From Umezawaea tangerina (GTDB lineage: Bacteria; Actinomycetota; Actinomycetes; Mycobacteriales; Pseudonocardiaceae), in NCBI RefSeq assembly GCF_003002815.1, contig NZ_PVTF01000003.1:186001-250000 (forward strand): 64,000 nt of DNA, given 5' to 3'. A model generated the notes under the pieces. The model saw only the letters and a program-made list of their open reading frames with translations. It made no database searches and was not told the origin of the DNA. How positions within the stretch are numbered: position 1 is the first letter of the stretch; every line of letters starts with the position of its first letter. Shown piece after piece: positions 37,542-45,087 of this stretch. The position numbers and the translations under genes are program-made.

Positions 37542-37985
37542 GTGACGGTTTCCACGTCCGCCGAGCGCGGACCGCGCCTCGACTGGGGCACCACCTTCCA
37601 CATCACCGTGCTGGACCTGGGTCTCGCGTGCTGCGGCGTCGAGGTGATGGCCGCGCTCGAGGGCCGCGGCCCCGACGACCTCGCGGCGCTGGGCGTCGAG
37701 CCGGTGCACGACGGGGGCGAGGCTCACGTGCTGATCGTCTCCGGCACGGTCACCGACGTGATGCTGCCCGCGGTGATCGCGACCTACGAGGAGATGCCGG
37801 AGCCGCGGTACGTGCTGTCCGTCGGCGCGTGCAGCAACACCGGCGGGCCGTACTGGGACTCCTACTGCGTGACCAAGGGGATCGACCAGGTGCTGCCGGT
37901 CCACGTCGCCGTGCCCGGCTGCCCGCCGCGTCCCGAGGCGCTCATCGAGGGCCTCGTCGCGCTGCACAAGCTGGTCGCCTCGTGA
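37542..37985 (+). CDS. nuoB2: Complex I subunit B paralogue (orphan set)
   Basis: 147 residues, shorter than NuoB because the N-terminal helix is reduced. It keeps every N2 cluster ligand: Cys30-Cys31 in LACCGVEVM, Cys97 in GACSNTGGPYW and Cys127 in [10 protein letters not shown]. The GACSN-x-GGPYWDSY-x-VTKG stretch differs from nuoB in this window and resembles the NuoB2 group of Streptomyces second nuo clusters (from memory). The GTGA overlap with nuoC2 shows a translationally coupled trio. No NuoD, NuoH or antiporter gene accompanies it, so it may work with subunits made elsewhere or be a remnant. Confidence 0.85.
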   Translation: MTVSTSAERGPRLDWGTTFHITVLDLGLACCGVEVMAALEGRGPDDLAALGVEPVHDGGEAHVLIVSGTVTDVMLPAVIATYEEMPEPRYVLSVGACSNTGGPYWDSYCVTKGIDQVLPVHVAVPGCPPRPEALIEGLVALHKLVAS

Positions 37986-38554
37986 CCGCCGCGTCCGCCG
38001 AGCTGGCCGAGCTGGTGCCCGGTGCCGTGGTCAAGACGGCCTTCGGCCAGAGCACCGCGCACGTCGAGCTGGACCAGTGGTCCACGGCAGCCCGGTTCGC
38101 CCACGACGACCTCGGCTGCCTGGCGTTCGACTGGCTCGGTGTCGAGGACGCGGGCCGCCCCGGCGCGAGCGGCGTGCGGCACGCCGTCCTCCTGCACGTC
38201 CTGCACCCGGACACCAGGGCCGGTCTGCTGCTGCGCACCGAGCTGGCGGCGGGCGAGGTGCTGCCGAGCGTCGCCGGGCTGTGGGCGGGCGCCGCGTGGC
38301 ACGAGCGCGAGGCCGCCGAGATGTTCGGCGTCGAGCTGGCCGAGCCCACCCCGCACCTGCTGCTGCCCGACACGTTCGCGGGCCACCCGCTGCGCAAGGA
38401 CTTCGTGCTGGCCTCGCGGGTCGTGCGGCCGTGGCCGGGCAGCCTGGAACCGGGGGAGGACTCCACGTCCTCGCCCAGCCGCCGCCGCACCCTGCCGCCC
38501 GGCGTGCCCGACCCCGCGACGTGGGGACCCCGACGTGAGGAGAACCAGCAGTGA
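37982..38554 (+). CDS. nuoC2: Complex I subunit C paralogue (orphan set)
   Basis: 190 residues. The 30-kDa-subunit motif is recognisable but diverged: [48 protein letters not shown] (residues about 95-142) against the standard WxEREAxDMFGI...HPxLRKDY. The Pro-rich C-terminal tail ([14 protein letters not shown]...) is unusual. GTG overlaps nuoB2 and ATGA overlaps nuoI2. Confidence 0.8.
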   Translation: MTAASAELAELVPGAVVKTAFGQSTAHVELDQWSTAARFAHDDLGCLAFDWLGVEDAGRPGASGVRHAVLLHVLHPDTRAGLLLRTELAAGEVLPSVAGLWAGAAWHEREAAEMFGVELAEPTPHLLLPDTFAGHPLRKDFVLASRVVRPWPGSLEPGEDSTSSPSRRRTLPPGVPDPATWGPRREENQQ

Positions 38555-39063
38555 CCGCCGAGCTGCCGCCCCGGACCCGAGGCGTGATCGCGCTGCTGGA
38601 GTCCAACTGCACGGTCTGCATGATCTGCGCCCGCGAGTGCCCCGACTGGTGCATCCACATCGAGTCGCACACGGAGACGGTCGAGACGCCGCGAGATCTG
38701 CTTGCAGGGTCGAGCCAGGGGAACAGTCATGCCCGTCCTCGTACCCACAACGTGCTGGATCGCTTCGCGATCGACTACGGCCAGTGCCTCTACTGCGGCA
38801 TCTGCGTCGAGGTGTGCCCGTTCGACGCCCTGCACTGGGCGCCCGAGTTCGGCTACCCCGGAACGGGTGACGTCCACGGCGACGGCGCGGTCGCCGAGCT
38901 CGTGCACGAGCGCGACGTGCTGGCCACGTGGATCACCGAGGTCCCGCCGCCGCCCGCGCTCGACCCCGCCGCCGAACCGGCCCCGGAGACGACCGCCACA
39001 CGTCCGGTACGGGGCGGTTCAGGAACCGCGCGCAGGCCGGGAGCGTTGAGGGGGAGGACCTGA
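38551..39063 (+). CDS. nuoI2: Complex I subunit I paralogue (8Fe ferredoxin) with a repeat-encoded insertion
   Basis: 170 residues with two intact [4Fe-4S] motifs, [12 protein letters not shown] (20-31) and [12 protein letters not shown] (79-90). Between them, where NuoI2 relatives have a short loop before NVLDRFAID, this protein has [19 protein letters not shown] (from residue 48). The first ten residues are encoded by the 30-bp repeat also found in nuoI. The N-terminal membrane-associating helix of ordinary NuoI is missing, and the C-terminal 35 residues are Pro/Ala-rich. It is followed 18 bp later by htpX. Confidence 0.85.
   Translation: MTAELPPRTRGVIALLESNCTVCMICARECPDWCIHIESHTETVETPRDLLAGSSQGNSHARPRTHNVLDRFAIDYGQCLYCGICVEVCPFDALHWAPEFGYPGTGDVHGDGAVAELVHERDVLATWITEVPPPPALDPAAEPAPETTATRPVRGGSGTARRPGALRGRT
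38692..38721 (+). repeat. 30-bp repeat, copy 2 (inside nuoI2)
   Basis: 29/30 identical to 14579-14608 and in the same reading frame ([10 protein letters not shown]). Here it lies in the inter-cluster loop rather than the C-terminal tail, so the copies are not at homologous positions of the paralogous genes. Confidence 0.85.
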
Positions 39064-39081
39064 ACCCGGAGGCGAACCAGC

Positions 39082-39945
39082 GTGCACAAGCACTACAACG
39101 GGTTGAAGACCGCGCTGCTGCTCGGCGCGATGAGCGGGCTGATCCTGCTGATCAGCTCGTTCTTCGGGCGAACCGCCCTCTACTTCGGTCTGCTGCTGGC
39201 GCTGGGCGTCAACGCGTACGCGTTCTTCAACTCCGACAAGCTGGCCCTGCGCGCGATGAGGGCCCGCCGGGTGTCGGAGGTCGAGCAGCCGTCGATGCAC
39301 CGGATCGTGCGCGAGCTGTCGATGACCGCCCGGCAGCCCATGCCGCGGCTCTACATCAGCCCCACGCAGGCCCCCAACGCGTTCGCGACCGGCCGCAACC
39401 CGCGCAACGCCGCCGTGTGCTGCACGACCGGCATCCTGGAGCTGCTCGACGAGCGTGAGCTGCGCGCCGTCCTCGGCCACGAGCTGTCGCACGTCTACAA
39501 CCGTGACATCCTGATCTCGTGCGTCGCGGGCGCTCTGGCCACCGTGGTGAGCATGCTCGCCAACATCGCCCTGTTCGCGGGCATCTTCGGCGGTGGTGAC
39601 GACGACCGCCCGAACCCGTTGGCGCTGCTGCTGATCGCGCTCCTCGGGCCGGTCGCCGCGGGCATCGTGCAGATGGCGGTCAGCCGGTCCCGCGAGTACC
39701 AGGCGGACGCCTCCGGTGCCGAGCTGACCGGCGACCCGCTGGCCCTCGCGTCGGCGCTGCGCAAGCTCGACCACGGCACCAGGGCGGCCCCGTTGGCACC
39801 GGAGCCCGCCGTGGTGGCGCAGTCGCACCTGATGATCGTCAGCCCGTTCCTGCCCGGCGAGTCGCTCAGCAGGCTGTTCTCCACCCACCCGCCGATGGCC
39901 GACCGGATCCGCCGCCTGGAGGAGCTGGCGCACCGCCGTTCCTAG
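39082..39945 (+). CDS. htpX: M48 family membrane zinc metalloprotease HtpX
   Basis: 287 residues. Two N-terminal helices ([40 protein letters not shown]) are followed by the zinc site HELSH in [20 protein letters not shown] (about 134-138), two more helices, and the third zinc ligand Glu in [13 protein letters not shown]. It degrades misfolded membrane proteins on the cytoplasmic side. The GTG at 39082 gives the standard N-terminus [14 protein letters not shown]. Converges with rmlA (4-bp overlap). htpX near yajQ matches the mycobacterial order. Confidence 0.93.
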   Translation: MHKHYNGLKTALLLGAMSGLILLISSFFGRTALYFGLLLALGVNAYAFFNSDKLALRAMRARRVSEVEQPSMHRIVRELSMTARQPMPRLYISPTQAPNAFATGRNPRNAAVCCTTGILELLDERELRAVLGHELSHVYNRDILISCVAGALATVVSMLANIALFAGIFGGGDDDRPNPLALLLIALLGPVAAGIVQMAVSRSREYQADASGAELTGDPLALASALRKLDHGTRAAPLAPEPAVVAQSHLMIVSPFLPGESLSRLFSTHPPMADRIRRLEELAHRRS

Positions 39946-40823
39946 GCGGTGGCGCCCGCCTCGAGTGCGACGTTCATCACGTACTGGCCGTAGCCCGACT
40001 TCGCGAGCGCGGCGCCGAGCCGGTAGCACTGGTCGGGCGTGATGAGCCCCATCCGCAGCGCGATCTCCTCCAGGCACGCGATCCGCACGCCCTGCCGGTG
40101 CTCCAGCACCTGCACGAACTGGCCCGCCTCCAGCAGCGAGTCGTGCGTCCCGGTGTCCAGCCACGCGAAACCGCGGCCGAGGTCGACCAGGTTCGCCCGC
40201 CCCTCGGCCAGGTAGGCCAGGTTGACGTCGGTGATCTCCAGCTCGCCGCGTGCCGACGGCTTGAGCTCGCTCGCGATCGACACGACCCGGTTGTCGTAGA
40301 AGTACAGGCCGGTGATGGCCTTGTTCGACTTGGGCCTGGCGGGCTTCTCCTCGATCGAGACCAGCGTCCCGCCCGCGTCGACCTCGCCCACGCCGTAGCG
40401 CTCCGGGTCCTTCACCGGGTAGCCGAACAGCACGCACCCGTCGAGCTTGGCCACCTGCTCCTGCAGCATCCGCGAGAAGCCCTGGCCGTAGAAGATGTTG
40501 TCGCCCAGCACCAGCGCGACGGTGTCGCCGCCGATGAAGTCCGCGCCGATCACGAACGCCTCGGCCAGCCCGTTCGGCTCGGCCTGCTCGGCGTACTCGA
40601 TGCGCAGGCCCCACTGCGAGCCGTCACCCAGCAGCCTGCGGAACTGCGGCAGGTCGTTCGGCGTGGAGATCAGCAGGATCTCCCGGATCCCGGCCAGCAC
40701 CAGCACCGAGATCGGGTAGTACACCATCGGCTTGTCGTAGACGGGTAACAGCTGCTTCGAGACCGCTTGCGTGATCGGGTGCAGCCGCGTTCCGCTGCCA
40801 CCCGCCAGGACGATGCCCTTCAC
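39942..40823 (-). CDS. rmlA: Glucose-1-phosphate thymidylyltransferase
   Basis: 293 residues. N-terminal [55 protein letters not shown] is the nucleotidyltransferase signature (GGxGTRLxPxTxxxxKxLLPVxDKPMxYYP) of RmlA. Further motifs: [37 protein letters not shown] and [26 protein letters not shown]. It makes dTDP-glucose, the precursor of dTDP-rhamnose and other deoxysugars. rmlB, C and D are not in the window. Starts 4 bases after the yajQ stop, so both form one minus-strand operon. Confidence 0.95.
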   Translation of the reverse strand: MKGIVLAGGSGTRLHPITQAVSKQLLPVYDKPMVYYPISVLVLAGIREILLISTPNDLPQFRRLLGDGSQWGLRIEYAEQAEPNGLAEAFVIGADFIGGDTVALVLGDNIFYGQGFSRMLQEQVAKLDGCVLFGYPVKDPERYGVGEVDAGGTLVSIEEKPARPKSNKAITGLYFYDNRVVSIASELKPSARGELEITDVNLAYLAEGRANLVDLGRGFAWLDTGTHDSLLEAGQFVQVLEHRQGVRIACLEEIALRMGLITPDQCYRLGAALAKSGYGQYVMNVALEAGATA

Positions 40824-40827
40824 GCGC

Positions 40828-41319
40828 TCACCGGTAGTTGGTGAACTGGAGCGCGATCCCGAAGTCGGAGCCCTTCAGCAGCGAGATGATCTCCTGCAGG
40901 TGGTCCTTCTTCTTGCCCGAGATCCGCAGCTGGTCGCCCTGGATCTGCGCCTGCACGCCCTTCGGCCCCTCGTCGCGGACCTTCTTCGCGATCTCCTTGG
41001 CCTTCTCCGAGGTGATGCCCTGCACCAGCGTGCCGGTCACCTTGTAGACCTTGCCCGAGATCGACGGGTCCCCGATCTCGAACGCCTTCATCGAGATGCC
41101 CCGCTTCACGAGCTTCTCCTGGAAGACGTCGATCGCCGCCCGGCACCGCTCCTCGGTCTCGGACTGGAACGCGATCGCCTCCTCACCCGCCCACGACACC
41201 TCGGTACCCGTACCCCGGAAGTCGAACCGCGTCCCCAACTCCTTGGACGCCTGGTTGAGCGCGTTGTCGACCTCCTGCCGATCGACCTTGCTCACCACGT
41301 CGAATGACGGATCCGCCAC
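40828..41319 (-). CDS. yajQ: YajQ family nucleotide-binding protein
   Basis: 163 residues with two ferredoxin-like halves: [35 protein letters not shown] at the start, and [74 protein letters not shown] at the end. These are near-invariant YajQ motifs. Some Gram-negative members bind cyclic di-GMP. Whether this one does is untested, but an EAL protein is encoded 4 kb away. Confidence 0.92.
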   Translation of the reverse strand: MADPSFDVVSKVDRQEVDNALNQASKELGTRFDFRGTGTEVSWAGEEAIAFQSETEERCRAAIDVFQEKLVKRGISMKAFEIGDPSISGKVYKVTGTLVQGITSEKAKEIAKKVRDEGPKGVQAQIQGDQLRISGKKKDHLQEIISLLKGSDFGIALQFTNYR

Positions 41320-41381
41320 GTGCTCGACACCTCCGCGTAGATGGGCCTTTGACGAGCCCCGATGTTACCGGGGTATCCCGG

Positions 41382-41408
41382 TTGCGAACCCCTCCGCGGG
41401 GTTATGTA
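41382..41408 (+). promoter_or_regulatory. Candidate promoter of tRNA-Tyr
   Basis: TTGCGA (41382-41387) and TATGTA (41403-41408) with a short 15-base spacer; TAGTCT at 41407 is an alternative -10 with 19 bases. It lies 35 bases before the tRNA. Confidence 0.35.
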
Positions 41409-41442
41409 GTCTCTTGTTCGCACCCGGCACCACCGGGCGCAA

Positions 41443-41523
41443 GGCGGGTTGCCCGAGCGGCCAATGGGAGCGGACTGTAAATCCGTCGCGAAAGCTACAG
41501 AGGTTCGAATCCTCTACCCGCCA
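41443..41523 (+). tRNA. tRNA-Tyr (GTA)
   Basis: Type II tRNA with a 7-bp acceptor stem GGCGGGT/ACCCGCC, anticodon loop CTGTAAA (GTA at 41477-41479), a long variable arm (GCGAAAGC) and a T-loop GGTTCGAATCC. CCA is not encoded. Confidence 0.95.
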
Positions 41524-41888
41524 CACCTGAGAAGACGCCCCCGTGACCTGTGCGAACAGGACGCGGGGGCGTTTTCGCGTTAGTCGTGGGTGGTCGCCCG
41601 CGCATGCCCGCTTGCGCGACCTCCCCGCCGTTCCGTGGAATCGGAACACCCCCGCACGCGCAGTCGTCGCGCCACCCGGCCAATGCCGCCGGGGTGGTCC
41701 GCCGACGAATGGTCGTCCCGGTTCGTGGGCAGTGCGGGTGCCGTGGTGGTCATTCGCTTCGTGGGCTGAGTCACTTCGTGGTCCACCGGTCCGCGTCCAG
41801 CAGTCGACGCATCTCGTCATTCGTCCGTGGGATCGCTGTCCAGGTTGGTACAACTGGTCAACTTCGCGATCGGTGATTCGGGGGACGC
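41524..41888. other. Intergenic region after tRNA-Tyr (365 bp)
   Basis: Holds the terminator at 41533-41577. Beyond it I see no gene, repeat or clear promoter; short frames here lack ribosome sites and recognisable motifs. Confidence 0.5.
41533..41577 (+). terminator. Terminator after tRNA-Tyr
   Basis: ACGCCCCCG pairs with CGGGGGCGT, with an inner ACCTGT/ACAGG stem, followed by TTTT. Confidence 0.85.
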
Positions 41889-42818
41889 GTGCGGGCTTGG
41901 TCGTTGTTGTCGTTCGGCGAGGACCGGGACTTCCAGGGCAACACGGGGTACGCGGACGTGCTGGAGTCGCTCTACGTCTACGACTCGTCGGTGCAGAACT
42001 CGAAGCAGGTCGCGGTCGGCGACCTGGTGGTCGTCCGCGGCAAGGAGGCGGCGCTCGGGGTGGCGTGGGTGCAGGGCATCGACGTGGACCCGGCCGCGGT
42101 GAAGACCCGCATGAGGTGCCCGCGGTGCGGGGTCACCGGGTTCAAGCGGCGGTTCCACCTGTCCCCGCAGTTCCTCTGCACGTCGTGCAGGCACGAGTTC
42201 GACGTGCCGGTCGAGGAGGAGATCGGGGTGACCAGGTACGTCGCGCACTACTCCGGGACGTGGCGCACGCTCGAAGGTGCGATCAGCGTGGAGAGCCTGA
42301 ACGAGGTGGCGCTGAACAGGTCCAAGCAGCAGTCCATCCGCCCGCTCGACCGCGCGAAGGTGGAACGGCTGCTGGCGGGTCTCCGCGTGCCGCTGGCGCC
42401 GACGGGCGACCTGCCGAAGCAGAAGGTGGACGGCGGCCGCAGGCAGGCCGTCGTCGAGGTGCGGTTCGGGCAGGACACCTTCCGACGGGCGCTGCTGCGC
42501 AGGTACGGCCTGGTCTGCGCGGTCACCGGGCCGTGCCCCGGCGAGGCGCTGCAGGCCGCGCACCTGCGGCCGTTCGCCGAGCACCAGAGCCACGACGTCG
42601 AGGAGGGCCTGCCGCTGCGGGCCGACGTCCACCAGTTGTTCGACCGCGGGCTGCTGTCCGTGGACCCCGAAGCGCTCCGCGTGCACATCGCACCCACGCT
42701 GCACGACTACCCGCACTACCTGGCCCTGGCCGGTGCGCCGCTGGCGGTGGAGGTGCCACCGCCTGCACGGCTCGCGCTGGCCGATCACTTCGAGGTGTCG
42801 ACCGCGCGCTGGGGCTAG
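41889..42818 (+). CDS. HNH endonuclease with N-terminal putative sensor domain and zinc ribbon
   Basis: 309 residues from GTG 41889. Residues 1-75 (SLYVYDSSVQNSKQVAVGDLVVVRGKEAALGVAWVQGID) resemble the small beta-barrel EVE/ASCH-like sensors found on modification-dependent nucleases. Residues about 76-105 form a zinc ribbon (CPRCGVTGFKRRF...CTSCRHEF). The C-terminal HNH_2-type nuclease is FGQDTFRRALLRRYGLVCAVTGPCPGEALQAAHLRPFAEHQSHDVEEGLPLRADVHQLFDRGLLSVDP, with the catalytic AH-x-RP and late His visible. This architecture suits a restriction-like defence enzyme against modified or foreign DNA. No methyltransferase lies beside it, consistent with a type IV-like role (inference). Confidence 0.7.
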   Translation: MRAWSLLSFGEDRDFQGNTGYADVLESLYVYDSSVQNSKQVAVGDLVVVRGKEAALGVAWVQGIDVDPAAVKTRMRCPRCGVTGFKRRFHLSPQFLCTSCRHEFDVPVEEEIGVTRYVAHYSGTWRTLEGAISVESLNEVALNRSKQQSIRPLDRAKVERLLAGLRVPLAPTGDLPKQKVDGGRRQAVVEVRFGQDTFRRALLRRYGLVCAVTGPCPGEALQAAHLRPFAEHQSHDVEEGLPLRADVHQLFDRGLLSVDPEALRVHIAPTLHDYPHYLALAGAPLAVEVPPPARLALADHFEVSTARWG

Positions 42819-43000
42819 CGGTCCGAGACGAGTTGGCCGCCGATGGCCCAGTTGGTCGACTCGGTCTCGCGGATCACGACCCACACGCCTTCCGGCTTCA
42901 CGTCGCACGTGCGGGCGATCGCGTCGGTCAGCTCGCGCACGAGTGCGCGCTTCTGCTCGTCGGTGCGTCCGGGGAACATGTCTACGGTGATCATGGGCAT
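42815..43000 (-). CDS. 4-oxalocrotonate tautomerase family protein
   Basis: 61 residues. Removal of Met exposes the catalytic amino-terminal proline (M-P-M-I-T-V-D-M-F-P-G-R-T-D-E-Q-K), and the family tail WAIGGQL is present. ATG 43000 is chosen because Pro must be residue 2; a longer frame from 43093 would bury it. 4-OT enzymes tautomerise enol/keto acids in aromatic degradation, but many small homologues have unknown substrates. A LexA-type SOS box overlaps its likely -35 region. Confidence 0.85.
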   Translation of the reverse strand: MPMITVDMFPGRTDEQKRALVRELTDAIARTCDVKPEGVWVVIRETESTNWAIGGQLVSDR

Positions 43001-43020
43001 GGACGGACCTTGAACTGGAC

Positions 43021-43064
43021 GGGGCCTGCGCGCAAGGGCTTCCTCTCCCTTGCGTGCAGGCCCC
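43021..43064 (-). promoter_or_regulatory. Stable hairpin in the tautomerase leader
   Basis: GGGGCCTGC-CGCAAGGG pairs with CCCTTGCG-GCAGGCCCC, with a single mismatch in an 18-bp stem around an 8-base loop. If transcription starts near 43065 the message begins with this hairpin. It could also be the terminator of the upstream minus-strand gene; no T-tract follows. Confidence 0.5.
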
Positions 43065-43072
43065 GCGGGGGC

Positions 43073-43078
43073 AGCATA
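43073..43078 (-). promoter_or_regulatory. Candidate -10 (TATGCT) for the tautomerase gene
   Basis: On the minus strand TATGCT lies seven bases downstream of the SOS box, so LexA would cover the -35 region. Confidence 0.45.
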
Positions 43079-43085
43079 GCCCATG

Positions 43086-43101
43086 TCGAACACATGTTCG
43101 A
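43086..43101 (-). promoter_or_regulatory. LexA-type SOS box
   Basis: TCGAACACATGTTCGA fits the mycobacterial/actinobacterial SOS consensus TCGAAC-n4-GTTCGA perfectly and extends to an 18-bp palindrome (43085-43102). Confidence 0.7.
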
Positions 43102-43105
43102 CTGG

Positions 43106-43360
43106 TCAGGCTGTGCGAAGTGCGTTCCGGCCCTCTTCGGTCAGCTCGGCGCGCACGCGTTGGCCGTAGCCGGCGGGGGCGCTGGGGCGGAGCAGGCCCG
43201 CGCGGACGAGGTCGTGGGTGGCGGACTGGTCGCAGCAGGGGAGGCCGTCGACGTAGAGGTCCGGTTCGCGGCCGCCGGAGAACTCCGCGCGTCCCGCTTC
43301 GACCGCGCGGAGCATCGCCCGTGCCCGGCCGGACAGTTCTCGTACCTCGGTGGTGGTCAT
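43106..43360 (-). CDS. Small winged-helix-like protein
   Basis: 84 residues. LSGRARAMLRAVEAGRAEFSGGREPDLYVDGLPCCDQSATHDLVRAGLLRPSAPAGYGQRVRAELTEEGRNALRTA has a helix-turn-helix-wing pattern ending in the LTxEGRxAL phrase common in MarR/PadR-like proteins. The pair of cysteines CC in the middle is notable. Target unknown. It lies upstream of the tautomerase gene on the same strand. Confidence 0.55.
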   Translation of the reverse strand: MTTTEVRELSGRARAMLRAVEAGRAEFSGGREPDLYVDGLPCCDQSATHDLVRAGLLRPSAPAGYGQRVRAELTEEGRNALRTA

Positions 43361-43605
43361 GGTCCCCGCCTCTTCCCGTCGTGCGCCCTGTCCTCTAGGA
43401 GGTAGGACCTGTCCCGCGAATACCCGCCGTTCGGGTTGTCCGGGGAGGGTCCACCTTGCTCCGGTCGGCCGTTCGGATCATGTCGCCACGCCGATCGGCC
43501 GCGCTGTTCAGTCGAACCGAAGTTCGTCGACCGGCCGGCGCTCGGTTCGGACCCGTTGTCGCGCGAGGGGGCGGTCGGAGTCGTGCGGCTGCCGATGCAC
43601 AGGAC

Positions 43606-44133
43606 ATGAGCGAAATCCTGGTTGCCCTGGCAGCCCTTGCGGTCGGGGTGCTGTTCGGCCTGTTCCTGCGTCGGCCGCGGCCTCGCTCAGCCGCGTCGGC
43701 GCCGAGATCGGTGGCTCCTCTGCAACGCTCTGCCCACAGGGAACTCCTCAACGCTGCAGACGACCTCGAGTACGCCTTGAACACCGTGCGGAACTTCGGT
43801 CCGCTGTGCGCCTCGGAGCTGCTCAACGTGGACCTGCCCGCGAAGCTCGACCGGCTGGTGCTGGCGGGGATGTCGTCGGAGGTGTTCACCCGGCTGCGCG
43901 CGCGGACCGAGCAGATCGCGCTGCACCCGTTCCCCGAGCAGCGCGAGCTGGTGTCCGCCGTGCGCGCCGACGAGCAGCCGTCGCCGCTGTCCGCGGTGTG
44001 GCTGCTGATCCGGGAGGCCTCCGGCAGCGGCGCGGCCCAGCACGTGGCCGCGGGCGCGGCGAAGGACTGCCTCGACGAGCTGCGCGCCGAGCTGGCGCTG
44101 CTCGCCCCCCACGACGACGCCGTCCTGGTCTAG
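43606..44133 (+). CDS. Single-pass membrane protein of unknown function
   Basis: 175 residues from ATG 43606. An N-terminal helix EILVALAALAVGVLFGLFLRR is followed by a helical cytoplasmic domain (RELLNAADDLEYALNTVRNFGPLCASELLNVDLPAKLDRLVLAGMSSEVFTRLRARTEQIALHPFPEQRELVSAV...). I do not recognise the family. It lies 11 bases before the phzF-like gene and is probably co-transcribed. Confidence 0.55.
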   Translation: MSEILVALAALAVGVLFGLFLRRPRPRSAASAPRSVAPLQRSAHRELLNAADDLEYALNTVRNFGPLCASELLNVDLPAKLDRLVLAGMSSEVFTRLRARTEQIALHPFPEQRELVSAVRADEQPSPLSAVWLLIREASGSGAAQHVAAGAAKDCLDELRAELALLAPHDDAVLV

Positions 44134-44144
44134 CGTCGAAGCAC

Positions 44145-44915
44145 GTGGAGATCTTCGTGGTGGACGCGTTCACCGACCGACCGTTTTCCGGCAACCCGGC
44201 CGGAGTTGTCCTGCTCGACGGGCCCGCCGACCCGGCGTGGATGCAGTCCGTCGCGGCCGAGGTGAACCACGCCGAGACGGTGTTCGTCGAGGTCGGCGGG
44301 GCGGAGCCGCTGCCGGTCCGCTGGTTCACCCCGACCTCGGAGGTCGACCTGTGCGGCCACGCGACGCTGGCCGCCGCGCTCGTGCTGGGCGGCACGGTCG
44401 TGTTCAGCACCCGCAGCGGGTTCCTCACCTGCAAGGCGGGCTCGGACGGCTGGGTGGAGATGGACTTCCCGGCCGACCCGCCCTCGCCCGTCGACCCGAC
44501 CCCGCTGCTGCTCGCGTCCCTGCCCGGCGTGACGGTCAAGGCCGTCGCCAGGGGCGTGTCGGACGTCCTGGTGGAGGTGGCGTCGGCCGCCGAGGTGCGC
44601 TCGCTGCGCCCGGACCTCGTCCTGCTGGCCGACGTGCCGGGGCGCGGGGTCGTCGTGACGGCCCGCGGCGACAAGCCGGGGGTCGACGTCGTCAGCCGCT
44701 GCTTCTACCCGTCGTTCGGCGTGCCCGAGGATCCGGTGACCGGATCCGCCCACTGCACGCTGGCCGCGTGGTGGGCACCGCGCCTCGAGCGGAGCGCGCT
44801 GATCGGCGAGCAGGCCTCCCCACGCGGCGGACGTGTCCAGATGACCCTGCGTGACGACAGGGTCGGATTGGCGGGCCAGGGTGTCACTGTGTTGCGAGGA
44901 CAGCTGACCGTGTGA
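44145..44915 (+). CDS. PhzF family epimerase/isomerase
   Basis: 256 residues, two-lobed PhzF/diaminopimelate-epimerase-like fold. Signature VDAFTDRPFSGNPAGVVLLD near the N-terminus; the general acid/base Glu is in NHAETVFVE (about 45). WFTPTSEVDLCGHATLAAALVL follows, and the C-lobe motif FGVPEDPVTGSAHCTLAAWW binds substrate. PhzF isomerises trans-2,3-dihydro-3-hydroxyanthranilate in phenazine synthesis, but most stand-alone homologues have unknown substrates and no phenazine genes lie nearby. GTG start. Confidence 0.85.
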   Translation: MEIFVVDAFTDRPFSGNPAGVVLLDGPADPAWMQSVAAEVNHAETVFVEVGGAEPLPVRWFTPTSEVDLCGHATLAAALVLGGTVVFSTRSGFLTCKAGSDGWVEMDFPADPPSPVDPTPLLLASLPGVTVKAVARGVSDVLVEVASAAEVRSLRPDLVLLADVPGRGVVVTARGDKPGVDVVSRCFYPSFGVPEDPVTGSAHCTLAAWWAPRLERSALIGEQASPRGGRVQMTLRDDRVGLAGQGVTVLRGQLTV

Positions 44916-44994
44916 CCGGTTTCGTCACTTCACGTGGTATATGCCTCGTCGACCTGCCATTTCATCGCCCAACCGAGGTACATTGATGCTCTTA

Positions 44995-45025
44995 GAGGGG
45001 TCCTGGTAACTGTTCGGGACCCCTC
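44995..45025 (+). terminator. Hairpin between phzF-like gene and EAL gene
   Basis: GAGGGGTCC and GGACCCCTC form a perfect 9-bp stem with a 13-base loop and no T-tract. It may terminate the upstream unit or lie in the leader of the EAL gene. Confidence 0.5.
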
Positions 45026-45087
45026 AGTCACGCCGAGTTCGAGGGCCGCCCCCGGCCTGCCGACACGAGGGCCGACGAGGAGGCTGG

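Noticed and set aside
41443-41523. tRNA-Leu or tRNA-Ser because of the long variable arm
   Set aside because: The anticodon loop reads CTGTAAA (GTA), which is tyrosine; bacterial tRNA-Tyr also has a long variable arm.
42998-43093. Longer tautomerase from ATG 43093
   Set aside because: It would start inside the SOS box, pass through the hairpin and mask the catalytic Pro-2.
44995-45025. Hairpin before the EAL gene considered as a c-di-GMP riboswitch
   Set aside because: Only a simple 9-bp stem is visible; the GEMM landmarks (GNRA tetraloop receptor and paired P1b/P1a helices) are not there.
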